Below are positions 11,101 to 23,881 of a DNA stretch of 64,000 nucleotides, one piece after another. Position numbers and translations under genes: made by a program. The notes under the pieces are model-generated. The model saw only the letters and a list, made by a program, of their open reading frames with translations, did no database searches and was not told the DNA's origin. This DNA is from Durusdinium trenchii (taxonomy: Eukaryota; Sar; Dinophyceae; Suessiales; Symbiodiniaceae), in NCBI GenBank assembly GCA_963970005.1, contig CAXAMN010003725.1:170575-234574 (forward strand), in the 5' to 3' direction. Positions within the stretch are counted from its first letter, which is position 1, and each line of letters opens with the position of its first letter.

Positions 11101-14100
11101 GTATTGTTGTGCAGGCGTCATGAAACAGCTGAAACAAGCGTTGCATCACCAAATGTCGAAAAGCAAGCTAAACACAGAACACACTGAGAACGGTGGATGG
11201 ACACCGAGAAGCTGTTCACCGTAATACATGTTGGCCAAGGCATTGATTCTGTTCGCACTCCTGCCGCCAATCCATAGATGGCCAAATCAGCTTTTGTTGA
11301 ATTATGCTGTGGGCTGCAACTCCAGGCTCCGTTGAAAGGTGTTTGAGTTGCACCTGTTCTTCTTGCCATTGTTGGGCTCACTCTCAACCACTGGTGTGGC
11401 CACCCGTGGTGAGATCCTCAGCTGTTGTTCCAGCGGCTTTTGGTTCATCCACGTTGATCACCTCTGCCAAATCTTTGGTCCACCGTGAGTCTGCTTCTCG
11501 GGGCTATTGTTGTTCACGCTCATTATTGTTGATCACTTGGATCATTCCATGATTGATCCGTTGCCTCATGCGGTTTGGCCAGCTTTGGATTCCCTGCAAT
11601 TAGTCTTCTGTGCAGCTGGTGTTGTTGGCCAGAGTGATCCAGGCTGCTGTCAGTACCTGTTAGGTGGCCAGCTGTTGCTTTGCCACCATGCCGCGGGTCT
11701 TGCTGTTGATATGGATTGTGATGTTGGAGTTGCCTGTCCCAGTGTGGTGTTGTGGCCCCTCTTTCTTGGTCATGCACGCAGAGGAAAAAGGAATATATAC
11801 TAATATATGTATATATATATATACTGTACTGTTGGCCTGCTTCTGCACCTTCTTCAATCTCCTGTTGCCAGTTCGCGTTGTCACACTTTACCTTGAAGCT
11901 GTTGATCAGCAGTTTGAGATCAGACGTTGGGGCAAGAACTGTCGCATATTAATAGTATATAACACACACACACATATATATATATACATACATACACATA
12001 CACATAATATACATAACATATGTATATATATAAAGGGAATTAATAATCTCTCTCTCTCTCTCTCTGTCTCTGCAGCTGGCTTGGTATGGTTTGTTCTGGT
12101 CCTGGAGAATCATCATGGTTGGTCCTAGCCTACGTCATTTAAGGTGTGCAAGACCCGTAGGGCCTAGGTTTCCAGAGCCAGGGGTGCCATGCACCCCTCC
12201 ACACAACTCAGGATCCAGCAGCTGGAGTTGCTGGGCTGAAGATTGCTGCACTGCTCAAGTTCCTGAATCTTCCCATGGAACCCACAGTCCTTTCAGGGAT
12301 TTTCCAGGGGACATTTGCGTTCGTTTCAGTAGTTCCTGTGAACCTTTTCCATCCTTTTCCATCCTTTTCCTGTGATCTGGTCATATGGCCGCCCAGATCA
12401 GTGACTCAAAGCAGTTTCGGAGCAACACACTCCTGGGATGGCGTGCCCCTGGGACGGCCGGAGGTACCCGAACTTCAGTGCTTCAATGCGGTGCCGTGTG
12501 GAGCAGGCGCCCAGAGAACCCAGAGTGATGGGATTAAAGAACAGCCTAAGTCTGATGTCTTGCATGGTCTTGCCAAAACTGAGACGATCGAAGTTGTCCA
12601 AGAGCGGACTGTCATTTGCCTATGCACGAGATCCAGAGGGTGATGCAGTTCTAGGGGAGGGGTATGTTGCCGGCAGGAGCGCATGATGAAGACCATTTTG
12701 GCGAGCTTTCAAGAAGCTAAGCCCAAAGGCACAAGCGCTGTTTCTCTTTGATTCTCACCATGAGATATACCATGGATCCTTGCAGCTGGTATTTGCGGAG
12801 CGGCCGCATTCAAAGATCTGCTCTCCCAAAAGTAGCCGTTGCTTCTAAACATGCGACTTCAGAGCAAGAGAGACGATTTGCTTCTCAGATGCGCTGCCGC
12901 CTCCTCCTCCCACCGACCTGGAGGTTCGAGCAGCTTCGGGTTGATTTGTCCCGGCAGTCGTTCTTACCAAACCTGACCATACTGATGCACACTGGGGGGT
13001 CCAGTTGGACAAAGCGGCAGCCAGTCGCAGGGTTAGTCACTGATTGAAAGATTTGAAAGCAAGTTGTTTTTTTGTATTGTGTCTTGAGTCTTGCCCTTTA
13101 TGCAGCATGACGGCTGGTCAACAAGGACCGAACCTTCTCTTCAAAGCAGGTCGTGGACATCGAAATTGATGAGAGCAGAGTTCCTGCCGGCCCTCCTGAG
13201 ATTAGTCGAGGCCTCGGGCATACCCGCTGATGTTCTTTGAATGCGTTCAACTGTTCGGGTTTCCCATTTGCTTTTTCATTTTTCAAAGTGTCTACCGCAA
13301 CAAGCATCAAAGAGTAGATATCCTGCTTGTCATGCTATGCAAATAGCCTTGTGGTGAGCAGATGTCAGCAGCATGATGTCTCGTTTAGGTCATTGACTTG
13401 TGCTTTCCTGTTCTGCGCAGAACATCGATTTGCTAAGGCACCTTGTCTGTCACTGTTCCTGAGGGATGTGAGGCACGGTGATTGTCCTTATTTAGGACCC
13501 ACTAATGCACATTGATGGCAGTCCTTGTGGCCTTTCTGATGGCTCCTGACAGATTTCTGCCCTTGAGAGTAGCACAACGTCAAGTGCCCTCACATGGTGG
13601 TCGTCCCCCCTTAGAGTGCAAGTTGGACAACGACTTGGACAGAAAGCACATTAGTAAAGGAACATCTTCTGCAGGGTAGCGATGGTGTCCGTTTTCTTTC
13701 AGTTGGAAAGGTGGATAGGCACTCTTACAGTCTTACAGCTTCTCACTAGGGTTGAGCTCAGCAGCTACACAGGCTGGATCGCAGATCAGCATTACGGTGC
13801 CTTGGCTACAGGAGTCAGACCAGGTAAGAGGTGAGGAGAGCGTGGGCGAACGGTACTTGCTGAGTTCGAGTTTGTAGCCTGCATGGAAGATCTAGGGTCA
13901 AAGGAGGAATGCTTGTTTGTGCGGGTGCTATGCTAGCCATGCCATCTTGAAGAACAACAGGCCAGAAGGGGAGGTTTTTTGGGACTGGGAACTCGTGGCT
14001 GGGCCCTGCACAAGGTGCCAGATGGTCAACAAATCTCTGTGACCGTTCCTGGAGGCCTGACGCCTGGCATGTCCTTTGAGGCTGGAGAGAGACGGACGTG

Positions 14101-15782
14101 GCATTACGAAGACATGGGACTGACCCAGGGGCTTTCATTTGCCTCCCACTGCGGGCCTTTGCAGGTCCCTGGTTTCATACTTGCCCTGGTGGGACAGGAC
14201 CACGTGGCATTGCTTGAACGATTGCTGTCGTCAGTTGCAGGTCCCATGTTGCAGACCGGCAGCTGGCTATGGTGGAGGCTGGAACCAGTCACAACAGCAC
14301 GAAACATCGTGAGAGTAGATTGGACGGTTTGCTCAGAAGTACGTCAGGAGAGTCTTTGCCTGACAGGCTATGGATTGCCAAGGGCACCGCCAGGATACTA
14401 AGCTGCCTTGCAAATGTACACACTTGAGAGGCCCAAGGCCAAGGAGAAATGCAGAAGCCGCAGCGGCCACAAAGAGGCACACGAGTAGAAAAGACTGACC
14501 GCGTCATTTCTCCTTTGGAGCGTTGGCAAATGTGCACAATAAGATGTTGGCGACCTTCGTCTCTTTATGGAGGGTGTTGTAAGAGAGTCCGTAGGCTGAA
14601 CTCCTTCCACTTGCTGATGTGGCTTCGGCGCACTCGATTCTTAGCACTTGTCCAACTGGATGACTATTGTGGAGCATTTCATCATCAGCAGCGGAGGGGC
14701 AAGTGGAAGGGTCATGTAGCTCTTGCCTTTTGGCTTGCAGCGGTGTGCCGCTGGAGTCTTTCGGCAGTCAAGTGAGAAGTAGCCTTCTGGCCCAATCTCA
14801 TGACTGTTACTTGAGGGTTGGGCATTGAGCTGCTCTCAGTGCTCCAGCTGTTCTCGAAGCAACCGACAACAGATTGCACGTGCCTTAAGGTCATGAGTGT
14901 CTCCCAATGGCCCAACCTTCTCCTTGTCCATGCCTTTGTCAAAGACCTGGAATTATCGTACAGCCTTGACCCAGGAAGCTGCCAGAAAAGTGCACGGTGC
15001 CAGAGGTGAGCATAGCGGTCCCCTGATTGAAAGAGCACGCTGGATGAGATCTCTGTATCTCCACATGCTCCGTTTGGACATCCTAGGACCTAGGACCTGA
15101 TGCTTCTGATTGTGGGAAAGGGTTGAGTCATGCATTGCGCTTCGTTTGTCACGCTAGTGTATGATAGGACCTGATAGGACGTTTGCGGAGAATCAAGGCA
15201 ACTCACAATGAACCTGGACCTGGCCCAACTCATCAAGTCGTTGATTCATGTTCACCTTGTGGCCCATGACTCAAACCAGGATTGGGGTATGTCACAGAAT
15301 CAAGGGAACCCGCTTTTTCATGTGTGACTTCTTCGAAGATTGGTTGCATGACCTGATGAGGCGTTGGCAGATTTGGACGCTGTCTTGCGCCAGGATCCGG
15401 GCCAAACGCCAGGGGACCCATCTGGGAGGGAGTTAGAATTCCACGACACACACACAGATCTTTGCAGATGCTCCAGGACGCACGATCTTTTCTCTCCAGA
15501 ATATGTAGCATGTAGATGCATGTAGTATACCATATACACATGCAATCACATGCACATACATTGCCAGTGGAGATTGGAACTGATTTTAGAAGTTGACCAT
15601 GGACACTTCAAAGTCACCTGGCGAGCCCACGAAATGACTCCATGGGACCTGACAGCGATCGCGACTCACCAGTTTGATCCAGGTTTGCGCTGCACCTGCG
15701 CGGGGAGCTGCGACGCAAGCAGGGAGAGCTTGACGCCTGGCACTCTGACAAGTCGAGGACAAGCGAGGTTGAAGCTGCTTGA
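8179..15782 (+). CDS. Unrecognised multi-exon gene with coiled-coil segments (limits approximate)
   Basis: I do not recognise the family. Scattered segments look like exons by splice context and composition: from 8179 (RFLDTDGKWKSRKSTTNEAQ and onward); about 8832-8960; 9412-9515; 9730-9825; 9992-10020; 10283-10341; about 12886 (proline-rich, LPPPPPTDLEV); about 13147 (VVDIEIDESRVPAGPPEI); about 14017 (ISVTVPGGLTPGMSFEA); and a last exon from about 15708 ending at TGA 15780-15782 (ELRRKQGELDAWHSDK and onward). Only the exons at 9412-10341 are joined with phase support. The ISVTVPGGLTPG string resembles short VTVPxGVxPG motifs seen in many protist proteins. The last exon ends 267 bases before the next likely start codon. 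The segments may belong to more than one gene. Confidence 0.35.
9412..10341 (+). CDS. Best-supported exon chain of the unknown gene: charged coiled coil
   Basis: Four exons join in phase. 9412-9515 (ends ...MGVLDSG, GT donor), 9730-9825 (EGFGQDAQALFDELQRLIQK and onward, GT donor), 9992-10020 (DQEQVAAQLR, GA donor) and 10283-10341 (ELADVEQKKEQLRARASEA, GA donor). The last two read across the splice as one heptad-like, Glu/Lys/Leu-rich helix, and that continuity is the main evidence that the GA-AG intron is real. No catalytic motif is visible. A structural or cytoskeletal role would be a guess. Confidence 0.55.
10342..13134. other. Long intron-like stretch with weak exon candidates
   Basis: A frame at 10657-11064 could encode a hydrophobic segment near 10930-10985 (VWLVGWLAVWLAL), and 12086-12140 follows an acceptor-like CTGCAG. 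Neither can be linked in phase to the flanking exons, so I do not call them. Most of the stretch looks like intron. Confidence 0.4.
11955..12073. repeat. Compound CA, TA and CT microsatellite
   Basis: ACACAC, TATATA, CATACA and finally TCTCTC runs follow one another and end at CTGCAG, so the CT run may serve as the polypyrimidine tract of an acceptor at 12075. Confidence 0.85.
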
Positions 15783-16049
15783 CCCGACTGCTGATTGCTG
15801 ATTGCCCACTGGCTGCGATCTAACCTGTTCATGTCACATGTTCGCTGCATGTTCTGCCTTGTCAATGGCTCCGACGTACGCGCACCAAACATGAAACGAT
15901 GTTTGTCTCAAAACGGGTCCTGTTGTGGCGGCCCTACTGCCTTGGCTTAGGCAAGCTGTGTGTTTTGTATGCTTTGTCGTTGGAAGGAGTCTTTGCCGTT
16001 CCGGCTTGCAGCAACTGAGCAATATGTAGAGTAGAGGGCCCTAAGCAAA

Positions 16050-18393
16050 ATGAAGATGTCGGGCAGGGGGCCCTGCAGCCATTTTGCCATGAGCCTACTG
16101 GGTGTGATGGTGCTCGGGTTGGTGGCACGGGCCAGCGCGGAAAATACGGATACTTATGAAGACGCTTTGGAGAGGTACCAAAACGACACAAAGCCATTGA
16201 CAGAATTAGACCTAAAGTGCATGGGCATGATTGGGGTGACAACGACAACCACATCTCGAGCAGGGTGGGCGAGTGATGGCCAACGACGTATGTTGGAGCA
16301 AAGAACGCTGTTCCGGCAGAAGTCGAGGAAAAGCGGCAAGCAGTTAGCAGGAGACTTTTCATCATGGTTGGTGACACGTTTAGTGATCATCCTTTGCAGT
16401 TTGACTTTGGGAACGCCATTGGTGGTTTTGCTCCTCTACCAGTTCTCGCCTCGAGTCAGAAAGTGGTATCTTGACATGAACTGGCATGAGCAAACAGGCA
16501 GCAAGGGAATGGTAGGTGGGGTTTCATTGATAGCTAAGTTCAACTTGCCAGAAGACTGAGTCGCTGAGGGCCTCAGCTTTGTCACTCGGCCGTTGCACCA
16601 AGTGGCTAATGCTGACATTGTTGGTCGCTGGCGGCCTCTCCATTTTCTTTGCCATGCGTATATTAGACACCACGGACCTTCTTCTGGCAGACATGCAGGA
16701 CAGCTGGCGCACGTGGCGGCCCATGTTATTTTTTGTTGTGTGTGTTGCCTGCTGTTCACGATGTCATGTCACATGAGTATCATGAGTCAAGCTCGGTTGC
16801 TCCGCATTTCGGTGCAGGAATATTTCCTGAGCTCCTTCATGACCAGGCAGGGTTCAACTTGGCTCATGAGATTGAGCGATTCAGTTTGACAGGTTAAATC
16901 AGCCAAACAGGACTTGAAAGGGACACCATGGTGGACGTCGCCCGTATATTTTTCTCGAGATGCTGATTGAGTCAACAGTCAGGAAGCTGGGAGAACTGCT
17001 GGGCAGTTGGTGCAGTTATATAAAGGACAACACCGTATTAAAATCTCTTCAAGCAACATCTTAGCCAGCATGGTTTTCCGAGTGCATATTGCAGATTTAT
17101 GGACTTGGCCATCGAAGAAATCGATGCCATGGGAAACTTCTCCATGGGGCTGGTTGGGCGGAGGCCTCAGTGATTGGCTGTGTCGGTTTATTGGAAGGCC
17201 ATCCGTTTCACGCAACGAACGCCTATTCATTCCAGAAGTCCAATCTATCCATCTATATTGGAAGTCCATTCTATTCAATTCACTGTAGCCCTGCAGATGT
17301 TCGAAGTAGTTTGCAACCAGTCCGAGTCTGATGTTTCAATAAACGAGGAAAACCCGGACGCTGTCGGGCGAGCTTTGTAACCCGACGGATGGCCACTTCG
17401 AGCTCCAGAAGTTTGATTTGGAGGGCTACCTGGAAGGTTCCAACTTCCTCTCCGTGCAGCTGCCTGAGCCCTTGCACTTGAAGCCCGAGTCCCTGGGGAT
17501 GTTGGCTATCCAGTACACCTTTCTTAAAGAGTGGTTTGAGCTCTTCATTGGAGGGGCCAAGGCAGCATTCTTGAGCTTCAGCAGCAACTATGGCATGAGC
17601 GAATCTGCAAAAATGCAGGTGGGCTTGGCGACTGTTGAACTGTTGCAGGATTATGTTTCTTTGTTTGTACAATCATTTTGGTGGCTTGTTGGACTGCTGT
17701 GTCTCAATTCTCTTGTGATCGCATGTGATCGCCCTGGCAGGTGTGGTTGCTCATCAAGGTGGACTGCATGGTGCGGGATGCAGGTATTTCCATTGGGATC
17801 CGCTGCAATTTGCCGCTCGTTCTGTCGAAGCTTCCTGAGGTGCCAGATCGCGCGACGCACCGAAAGCGCAATGTTTTCTGACGTTTGGGACACCTTGGCG
17901 TGACCAGCGGCAGCATATGCTAGTCACAAGCATTCGTCTTGCAGAGCCGGCAGACTCAGCTTGGAATTGACTGTACTACCGGTACTCTATTCGTATTAGT
18001 CATCCCTGGGCGAGCTTTTGGTAATGTAGATCGTTTGTGTGATACACAGAAGCAGTCATGCAGGAGATATGATGTGACTTTCCTGTCGTAGTCACAACTC
18101 ATAGTTCTCCTTCCTTCATAGAGCTTGGCATGTCACCCAACCTCTCGTCTCTAGCATCTTTGCCAAAGACGTGAGCAGAACACTGGACAGTGTGTGCATC
18201 CCGAGTTGATCACTTCGAGCTGCAACAGCCTTGGTCATCCATGTCTCTGATCCAATTCGACGCGTGGCACATTGGGCGGGTGAGTGTTTCGCGGCTTCTA
18301 GAACACTCCGGCAGGTCTCAGCGTGGAACCAAGTGTGGGCAGAGGACCCCCAGCGCTTCTGGGCAGACTTGTACGAGGCGCCGGAAGCTGGAG
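16050..18393 (+). CDS. Unrecognised membrane protein with signal peptide (3' end unresolved)
   Basis: The start at 16050 is chosen because it opens a classic signal peptide (basic MKMSGR, a hydrophobic core, then ARASA) followed by a polar, Thr-rich region and a hydrophobic helix (about residues 110-135). Exon 1 is 16050-16511; a 40-base GT-AG intron leads to exon 2, 16552-16698, carrying a second hydrophobic helix (WLMLTLLVAGGLSIFFAM). A GA donor leads to 16818-16846, and a GC donor to an exon from 16983. All these joins keep phase. Later likely exons: about 17098-17150, about 17375-17618, 17741-17783 (in phase with the previous one), about 18230-18270 and 18315-18393. No known domain was recognised. 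A surface, endomembrane or secretory location is inferred from the signal peptide. Confidence 0.5.
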
Positions 18394-21363
18394 GTCCTTG
18401 TTTGCACAAGCTTGAAGTGAGCGGACCGGACCTTCAGTATTCCCCAAGAAACCCCGGTTTGATACTTCTCCGTTCAACCTGACGAACCGACAAGTTATGT
18501 CCGGGAAGAAACCCTGCGTGCAGGGCTCCAATCTCCCTAACCGACCAGTGAACTCAGCTCAATGAAGTTCGCCCGATTGAATCGGGAACATTGAGTGTTT
18601 GGAGTCCAGCTTTGCCAAACGGAGGACAGATGGACAATGACGGACACTGATCACGAATGTGCCACATGTCTAGGCCGTCAACAGTGGTTTGGATTCTCAG
18701 CGCTTTTTGGAGTGGGACCGCTACTGTGTGTCGTGTCGAAGACTGCCGTCCTTGGCGGCGCGCGGACGCGCGCGGCCTGAGTGAGCCTGAGTGCTCAGCA
18801 GTGAAGTCAAACGGATCGGATATAGATCAGATATGATCAGATCATGATTGGTTTGGAGATTCTGCTCGGTTGCACGGTTGGGTTTCTGCGATTTTTCTAC
18901 GATTCTACCACCGCGGGCTCTTTTGGGTCGGATCGGGACCCTCCAGGACTCCCTCGAGCTGGGTGGTGGTTTCATGGCTTGGGTCTATGGCACCGTGATC
19001 ACGTGCAGCGCGGCTTGGCTGTCCTAAAAGGGCCAGTGGAAAACCAGGGAAACCCCCCCTATGTGGCCATGTGGCTGTGGATTTGGCCGTTTCTTAGCCT
19101 CAGTCTTGGTCTTATTCTTTTCATCCACATGCAAGAGCGCAGAGAGCAGCCCAAAGCAAGATCTCCCTAATGTCTGGCGAAGGTGCAGCTACCGACGGAG
19201 GTTAGAAAGCCGGCTCACCGCACCCCACCAGGCAATATTGGCCTCATCAATCTTCTTCTTCATGCTGTTTCTTGGTTCAGCAATAATGCTATTGTCACAT
19301 GCAACGATTTCATAGCTTTCATAGTCCGTCGGCCATTTGTGGTGCGAAGACTTGAAGAAACTGAGGTTACTGTTGAAGAGTGGCCTTCAATGCAGGATGG
19401 GAATGTGCTGCGAATACGGACAACCCAGTCTCGGAATTCACAGGTTGCTGTAACGCATTGTTTAATGCTTCCAAAGAATGCTGGACTGAGATTGGCTGGG
19501 AGTCACAGCTTTTGGCAGGATGTGCCGAAGCAGGACTGGTGAGCAGCAGCTGAGTCCTGTTTGCCCTGACAGTGTTTGGGGTCGAAGTCCCTTGGCTTGA
19601 GCAGTGGTGCAGCTCGGTTGTCTGGGCATTTCTCAGTTACTGTACATGGGGCTACTTGAACTGGAGGGAGTGATTTTGGTGAAGGGTCAGGTAGATTTTG
19701 TCCTGGCCTGTGGATGCCCTACATAGGCCTTACCTCCAATCGTGCGCTCCTCCGCTTTGTGGGAGGGCCACTTAGCAGTCATTGCTTCGATCAAGGTGCA
19801 TTTGATTTGGAGATCGAGATCGCAGAAGAGCAGCGACAGCAGAAGCCACACTTGACCAAAGCAGTGTCGCAGAGCAGGTTGGAGGCGACTTGAAAGCGCA
19901 AGAGCTATTTTTTTGAATATGCTTTACGGAATCCGATTGCCATCGCTTTGGCGCAATCATGCGCGATCATCGAACTTCATGCAGTTGACGAGCTGGCCAC
20001 CTACCCGCAATCCGGAAGACATGTTACGTTATGTTTTTTTGGGTGATTTGTCCGTCGATGAAACTATTTTGCATGACTTTGAGTCGCTTCACCGCGTGCG
20101 TGGACCTTCCTGTGGTCCTTCCTAGCGATGCGAAGCGCCCAGGTGCGCGCTGCACCCTTCAAAGTCCGGGAGCTAAACCAGTAGGCGCCTCAGAAGTCCA
20201 AAGGCCGGAAACATGACGATGTGCCCCAGTCAACCTGTTGAAAGTTCCTGTTTTGGTTGAACATGGGTTTGCTTTTGAGATGTCTTTTTCAGGGGGTTTC
20301 TCAACAGTTGACAATGTTGGTGTTCTCACCGGTTGAGCTTTGTTGCCACCCTAGGTCATAAGTGCTCATGAGAAGGTGTCGCTTTTGCATGCTTTCGTGG
20401 AAACCTTGTGTAGATATCAGCATCAGCTCATCTCCCCCCAAAGGGGTGAAGACGTAGTTCAGATGCTTTTCCTATTCTATTGGGTGTTGTGCTCCTTTTG
20501 CCTGTTATTTGCTAGCTTTGGTTAGCACTTTAGCGGCTCCTTTGAGAGGATCCGCCAATTATTGGCGGGTAGCGAGCTCAAGAGGCTGGCCCGTGTGGAG
20601 CAAAAAAAGAGGATGCGCCCAAAAGCTGCCCAGCATGCTGGATACAGGTCAGAGTCAGCCAGAGCGATATGTCTAACGCATTGCCAAAAGTAGTTCTCGG
20701 TCTCGATTGCAGAGCTATAAAAGCAGCACCCCTCCAAGTACCATGAACGGATGACTGTACCTCCTAGATTCTCCTAGCCGGTCCTAACCATCTCAGACCC
20801 TTGGACTGTTTTGAGGATCGGCTCCTTGAGACACATGCATGCCTGGGCTTGGCTCGTAATACCCGGTACGGCTTACGGTCTTGGCAGGGGGGCGGGTTTG
20901 ATCTGATTCATGTTCTTACTTTAAGTTTCCTATATATATATATATTTTTTTTTATATGTATAGCTCTACTAGTGGAGCCAAATCAATCATGCAAAACCTT
21001 CGCTGCGTCCCAGTAGCTAGTGGCGTTCTTGCTTCGCTCCCTGTAGCGTACCTTTTTTTCGATGCCCTGCAAAAGGCCATCCCTCAAGCGTGTGCGACTT
21101 AGGACTTGCAACCATTTTTGAAGAGCCTCTGCACACAGCACCCGAAAAGCTGAGATCGATCGAGGTGTCGTGTAAACCTTAGACTTTCCAAGGGAACCTA
21201 AAGGGAAGGGTGACTCCGACTGTGGGTATCTACGAATCCCTTGCCTTGTGGAAGAGCCAGGGCACACTCAGCATGAACAAGCCGATAGAGTTATATATAT
21301 ATAGTTATATATATATATATAAGAAGTGAAAAACGCATGCAAGTTTAGCATTGGCACCCTTGC
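18394..21363. other. Possible downstream exons of the membrane-protein gene, otherwise intron-like
   Basis: Hydrophobic coding-like segments occur at about 19060-19125 (WLWIWPFLSLSLGLILF) and, with an acidic stretch, at about 19235-19440. They fit a multi-span membrane protein but cannot be joined in phase. 19550-20930 shows no supported exon. An AT-rich run lies at 20931-20960 and another at 21290-21322. Confidence 0.3.
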
Positions 21364-21550
21364 CATGGCCAAGAGTAAGAGCGATGGCGATGCGCCGGGG
21401 ACCAAAGAAGAGCCTGAGACCTCCGCAAAGGTGAAAGACGGCGTAGAAGATGAAGCAGAGGAAGAGGAAGAGGAGGAGGAGGAAGAACCAGTGGACGACC
21501 CCGAAGTGGACTTTGAGGTGACCGGGGCGAGCAAGATTGATGGGCCTTGA
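21364..21550 (+). CDS. Start exon of a highly acidic protein
   Basis: ATG at 21364 opens MAKSKSDGDAPGTKEEPE, then an uninterrupted run of ten glutamates at about residue 39 and further acidic residues. A likely second exon follows the CAG at 21617 (AIAEKAVDYALK), ending at a GT donor. Acidic, disordered N-termini are typical of nucleolar proteins, so this could be the start of the Fcf2-domain gene about 1.4 kb downstream, but no in-phase link was found. It may equally be a separate small gene. Confidence 0.4.
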
Positions 21551-22430
21551 CAGTGCACATGGCGGTTGTCGTGCATAGCATAACACTTAAACCGCCTCAA
21601 TCGCCCTACTCAGGCGATTGCAGAGAAAGCTGTAGACTATGCCTTAAAGGTGGCAAAGCGCCAAAGTCCTGGACATCTAAAACTGGATCTTGGTCTGGGA
21701 GAGGAGCAGTTGTACCTCCCATGCGTCTTGGCTTTTGGATCTTCGATTGTTGGGTTGGTTCTGTTATGCTCTCTTGAAATTCATCGCAGATGTTCGCTGC
21801 CTCAATTCTCCCCGACAGCCGTGGATGGTCGGTGTGAAACATCACCAACTCGCTCCCCTGCCATCGTTCGGGTTTTCCAAAACGAGCCGAGCCTCTACAT
21901 AGGCGGGCTTCAATGAAGGTAGTAACAGGGAAGCACGGTGCATGAGTGTGGTGTTTTCCCCTTTTCAAAGGCAAAAGGCAGTGCGCGGCTGTGCCAGGCT
22001 ATCTCATGTCCACATGAAGCTCTCTGAGACTTAGTCGTTTGGCCTCTCTCCACGCCTGAGGTAATAATGCTTTCAATACAGCGGCCGTGCCAGGCCGGAC
22101 GCGCGGAATTGAGCTTGCTATCAGGATCTTGAGTTCTGTTGTTTCTTTTTTTGGGGGGGACAGGGATGGCGGTAACTAAAATTCCAGCAGCGATTGAAAC
22201 CAGCAATGCAGACATTTGACCAACCAAGTCTTTACCAACACTGAGAATGAGAAAAGAGTGACTATGTAGAAATGGCATGACCGACTTGCATATATATTTT
22301 TTTTGCAACACACCGACGATGATCCCACCGAAAAAGTCTATAAAGGCGACTGACCATTGAAATGAACTAGTTGCCCCAGTGATCTGAAGGTGATGGAGGG
22401 AGAGATGAGATAGATGAGAGAGATGAGATG

Positions 22431-22504
22431 AGATGAGATGAGATGAGACGAGACGAGACGAGAGGAGAGGGAGTCAGTCAGTCAGTCAGTCAGTCAGTCA
22501 GTCA
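22431..22504. repeat. GAGAT/GAGAC pentanucleotide and GTCA tetranucleotide array
   Basis: GAGAT repeats pass into GAGAC repeats (to about 22461), then eight tandem copies of GTCA at 22473-22504. Simple sequence in a presumed intron. Confidence 0.95.
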
Positions 22505-22948
22505 AGCAGTGTCAATGTGTGAAAAGGCTCAGCCACACTGTGAATCTGAGTTCGAGATGTGTGCGAAAGTGAGGTGCCTCCCTTGTCAGGGCATACCATG
22601 ACCTTGGCGGATTTGTGAAGCAGTGATTGCGCACAGTTCTTTGTCCATCTGTGCCTGGAAGTCTCATGCGTGGAGATGGAAGATGTACCACTCAGCACCC
22701 TCCAACACCTTCGGCTCTTTCGACACCCACAGGTGTCTACGACGAGGCGACCAGTCGCCTTTGCGGCTCCAAGCCGGCCGAGCGCGGCGCCGCGCGGCCT
22801 GCGCCGCGGCGAGAGGTGCGAGGTGCTCCGGTGCGGCCGGTGCACGATGCCAAGGCTGGAGCGAAGTCGTGCAGTCTCAAGGGGTGAAAGGATAGACTTT
22901 TGGAGTTTGGGGGGTGCCACTTTGTCCCTCATCTTTGACCTTGGTCAG

Positions 22949-23881
22949 GAGCGGCGGAAGGAGATGCGCGAGCAGCGCGAAGAGAAACTAGAGAAGTGGT
23001 TCGGTTTGCCCAAGTGCCTGGGCAAGGCAAAGAGAGAGCGCTGATGCGTTGGCCAGGCTTCACGGGCCAAGAGCATGAATGTTGGTCTGACAGTTTTGCA
23101 AATACTTTTGCGCCAGTTATGAAGTAGATCGCAGCATTGACTAAGTGAGAAAACAATTGACGGATCCATGCCGAGCTGTTCTTGACAGATCTGCTTCACA
23201 TTGCTCCGCGCATTGCTCCGCGCTCCAGACGTCCCACGTGCGTTTGAGGCACAAGATGACCCCTGAGCTCGAGAAGGAGCTCAAGGCTCTGCGCCTGCGG
23301 GCGAACTTCGATCCCAAGAGGCGGGGGGAGGTCTTCGAAGAGGTCGATGAGAAGCTCTCTGGGCCTTAAAGGGCATCAACATCTGAAGAGATCCGTAGAT
23401 ATTCAACACTAGGCAGGTGCCTTACAGAGACCTGGTCGTCAGACTGGGGGTGTTTACTGCGTGCAGTCCCGAGCGTTGATCAGGGACCCGGAATGCTGTT
23501 GAATGCTGTTGAATTGCATGCCTTGATGGGTAAAGTTGGGATCTGGGTGCCCTTGCGTTGTTCTTGTGATTGCAAGGTCGACATATGGTCTTTAGAAGGC
23601 TCCCAGAAGTCTAAAGGCCAGTGGTGTGGAACCAATCGGACAGACAGGGGAGCTATAGAAAACCAGTCGGCAAGTGCCTGAGGTTCTACAAGGCCAACGA
23701 CAGCCAGGAGTTGCCGAAGTATTTCACCATTGCCACCGAGGTCGGCGGAGGCATGGCGGCGGCCGGGCTTCACAGCAGGACACCTGAGGTGACGGCTCAC
23801 AGTGGGAGGAGCTTCTTGGATACCATCCTCAGGGATCAGAAAGTGCCGCTTGGCGATCCCAAGAGTGAGGCCTTGAAGTGA
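22949..23881 (+). CDS. FCF2: Fcf2/DNTTIP2-type pre-rRNA processing protein (conserved domain exons)
   Basis: Fcf2 proteins act in the nucleolus in early 18S rRNA processing. Three exons rebuild the domain. 22949-23026: basic coiled coil then WFGLPK, matching the family's WF-x-MP start. 23256-23320: TPELEKELKALRLRANFDPK, the family's TpElk...R...DPK block. 23683-23881: FYKANDSQELPKYFTIATEV, the PKYF...GTV block, then SR-T and LDTILRD. The join DPK-R-FYK crosses a GC-AG intron in phase (AAGAG, then GTTCTAC). The exon ending at 23026 also has a GC donor. The frame stops at TGA 23879-23881; a basic segment at about 24398-24480 (GKRKHEGARSTKRGGAWKR) could be a further C-terminal exon, since the family often ends in a Lys/Arg-rich tail. 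Upstream exons, perhaps proline/arginine-rich coding near 22729-22888, are uncertain. Confidence 0.72.

Noticed and set aside
11523-11777. Gln/His-rich minus-strand frame
   Set aside because: No splice context or conserved motif, and all neighbours are on the + strand; composition alone explains it.
16064-16090. Resemblance to the dinoflagellate spliced leader (AGCCATTTTG)
   Set aside because: Only ten bases match and the end differs (CCATGAG, not GCTCAAG). It lies inside the signal-peptide coding of the membrane protein, so it is chance.
21305-21600. Minus-strand frames rich in Ser or Leu
   Set aside because: They are the reverse reading of the Glu run in the acidic exon on the + strand.
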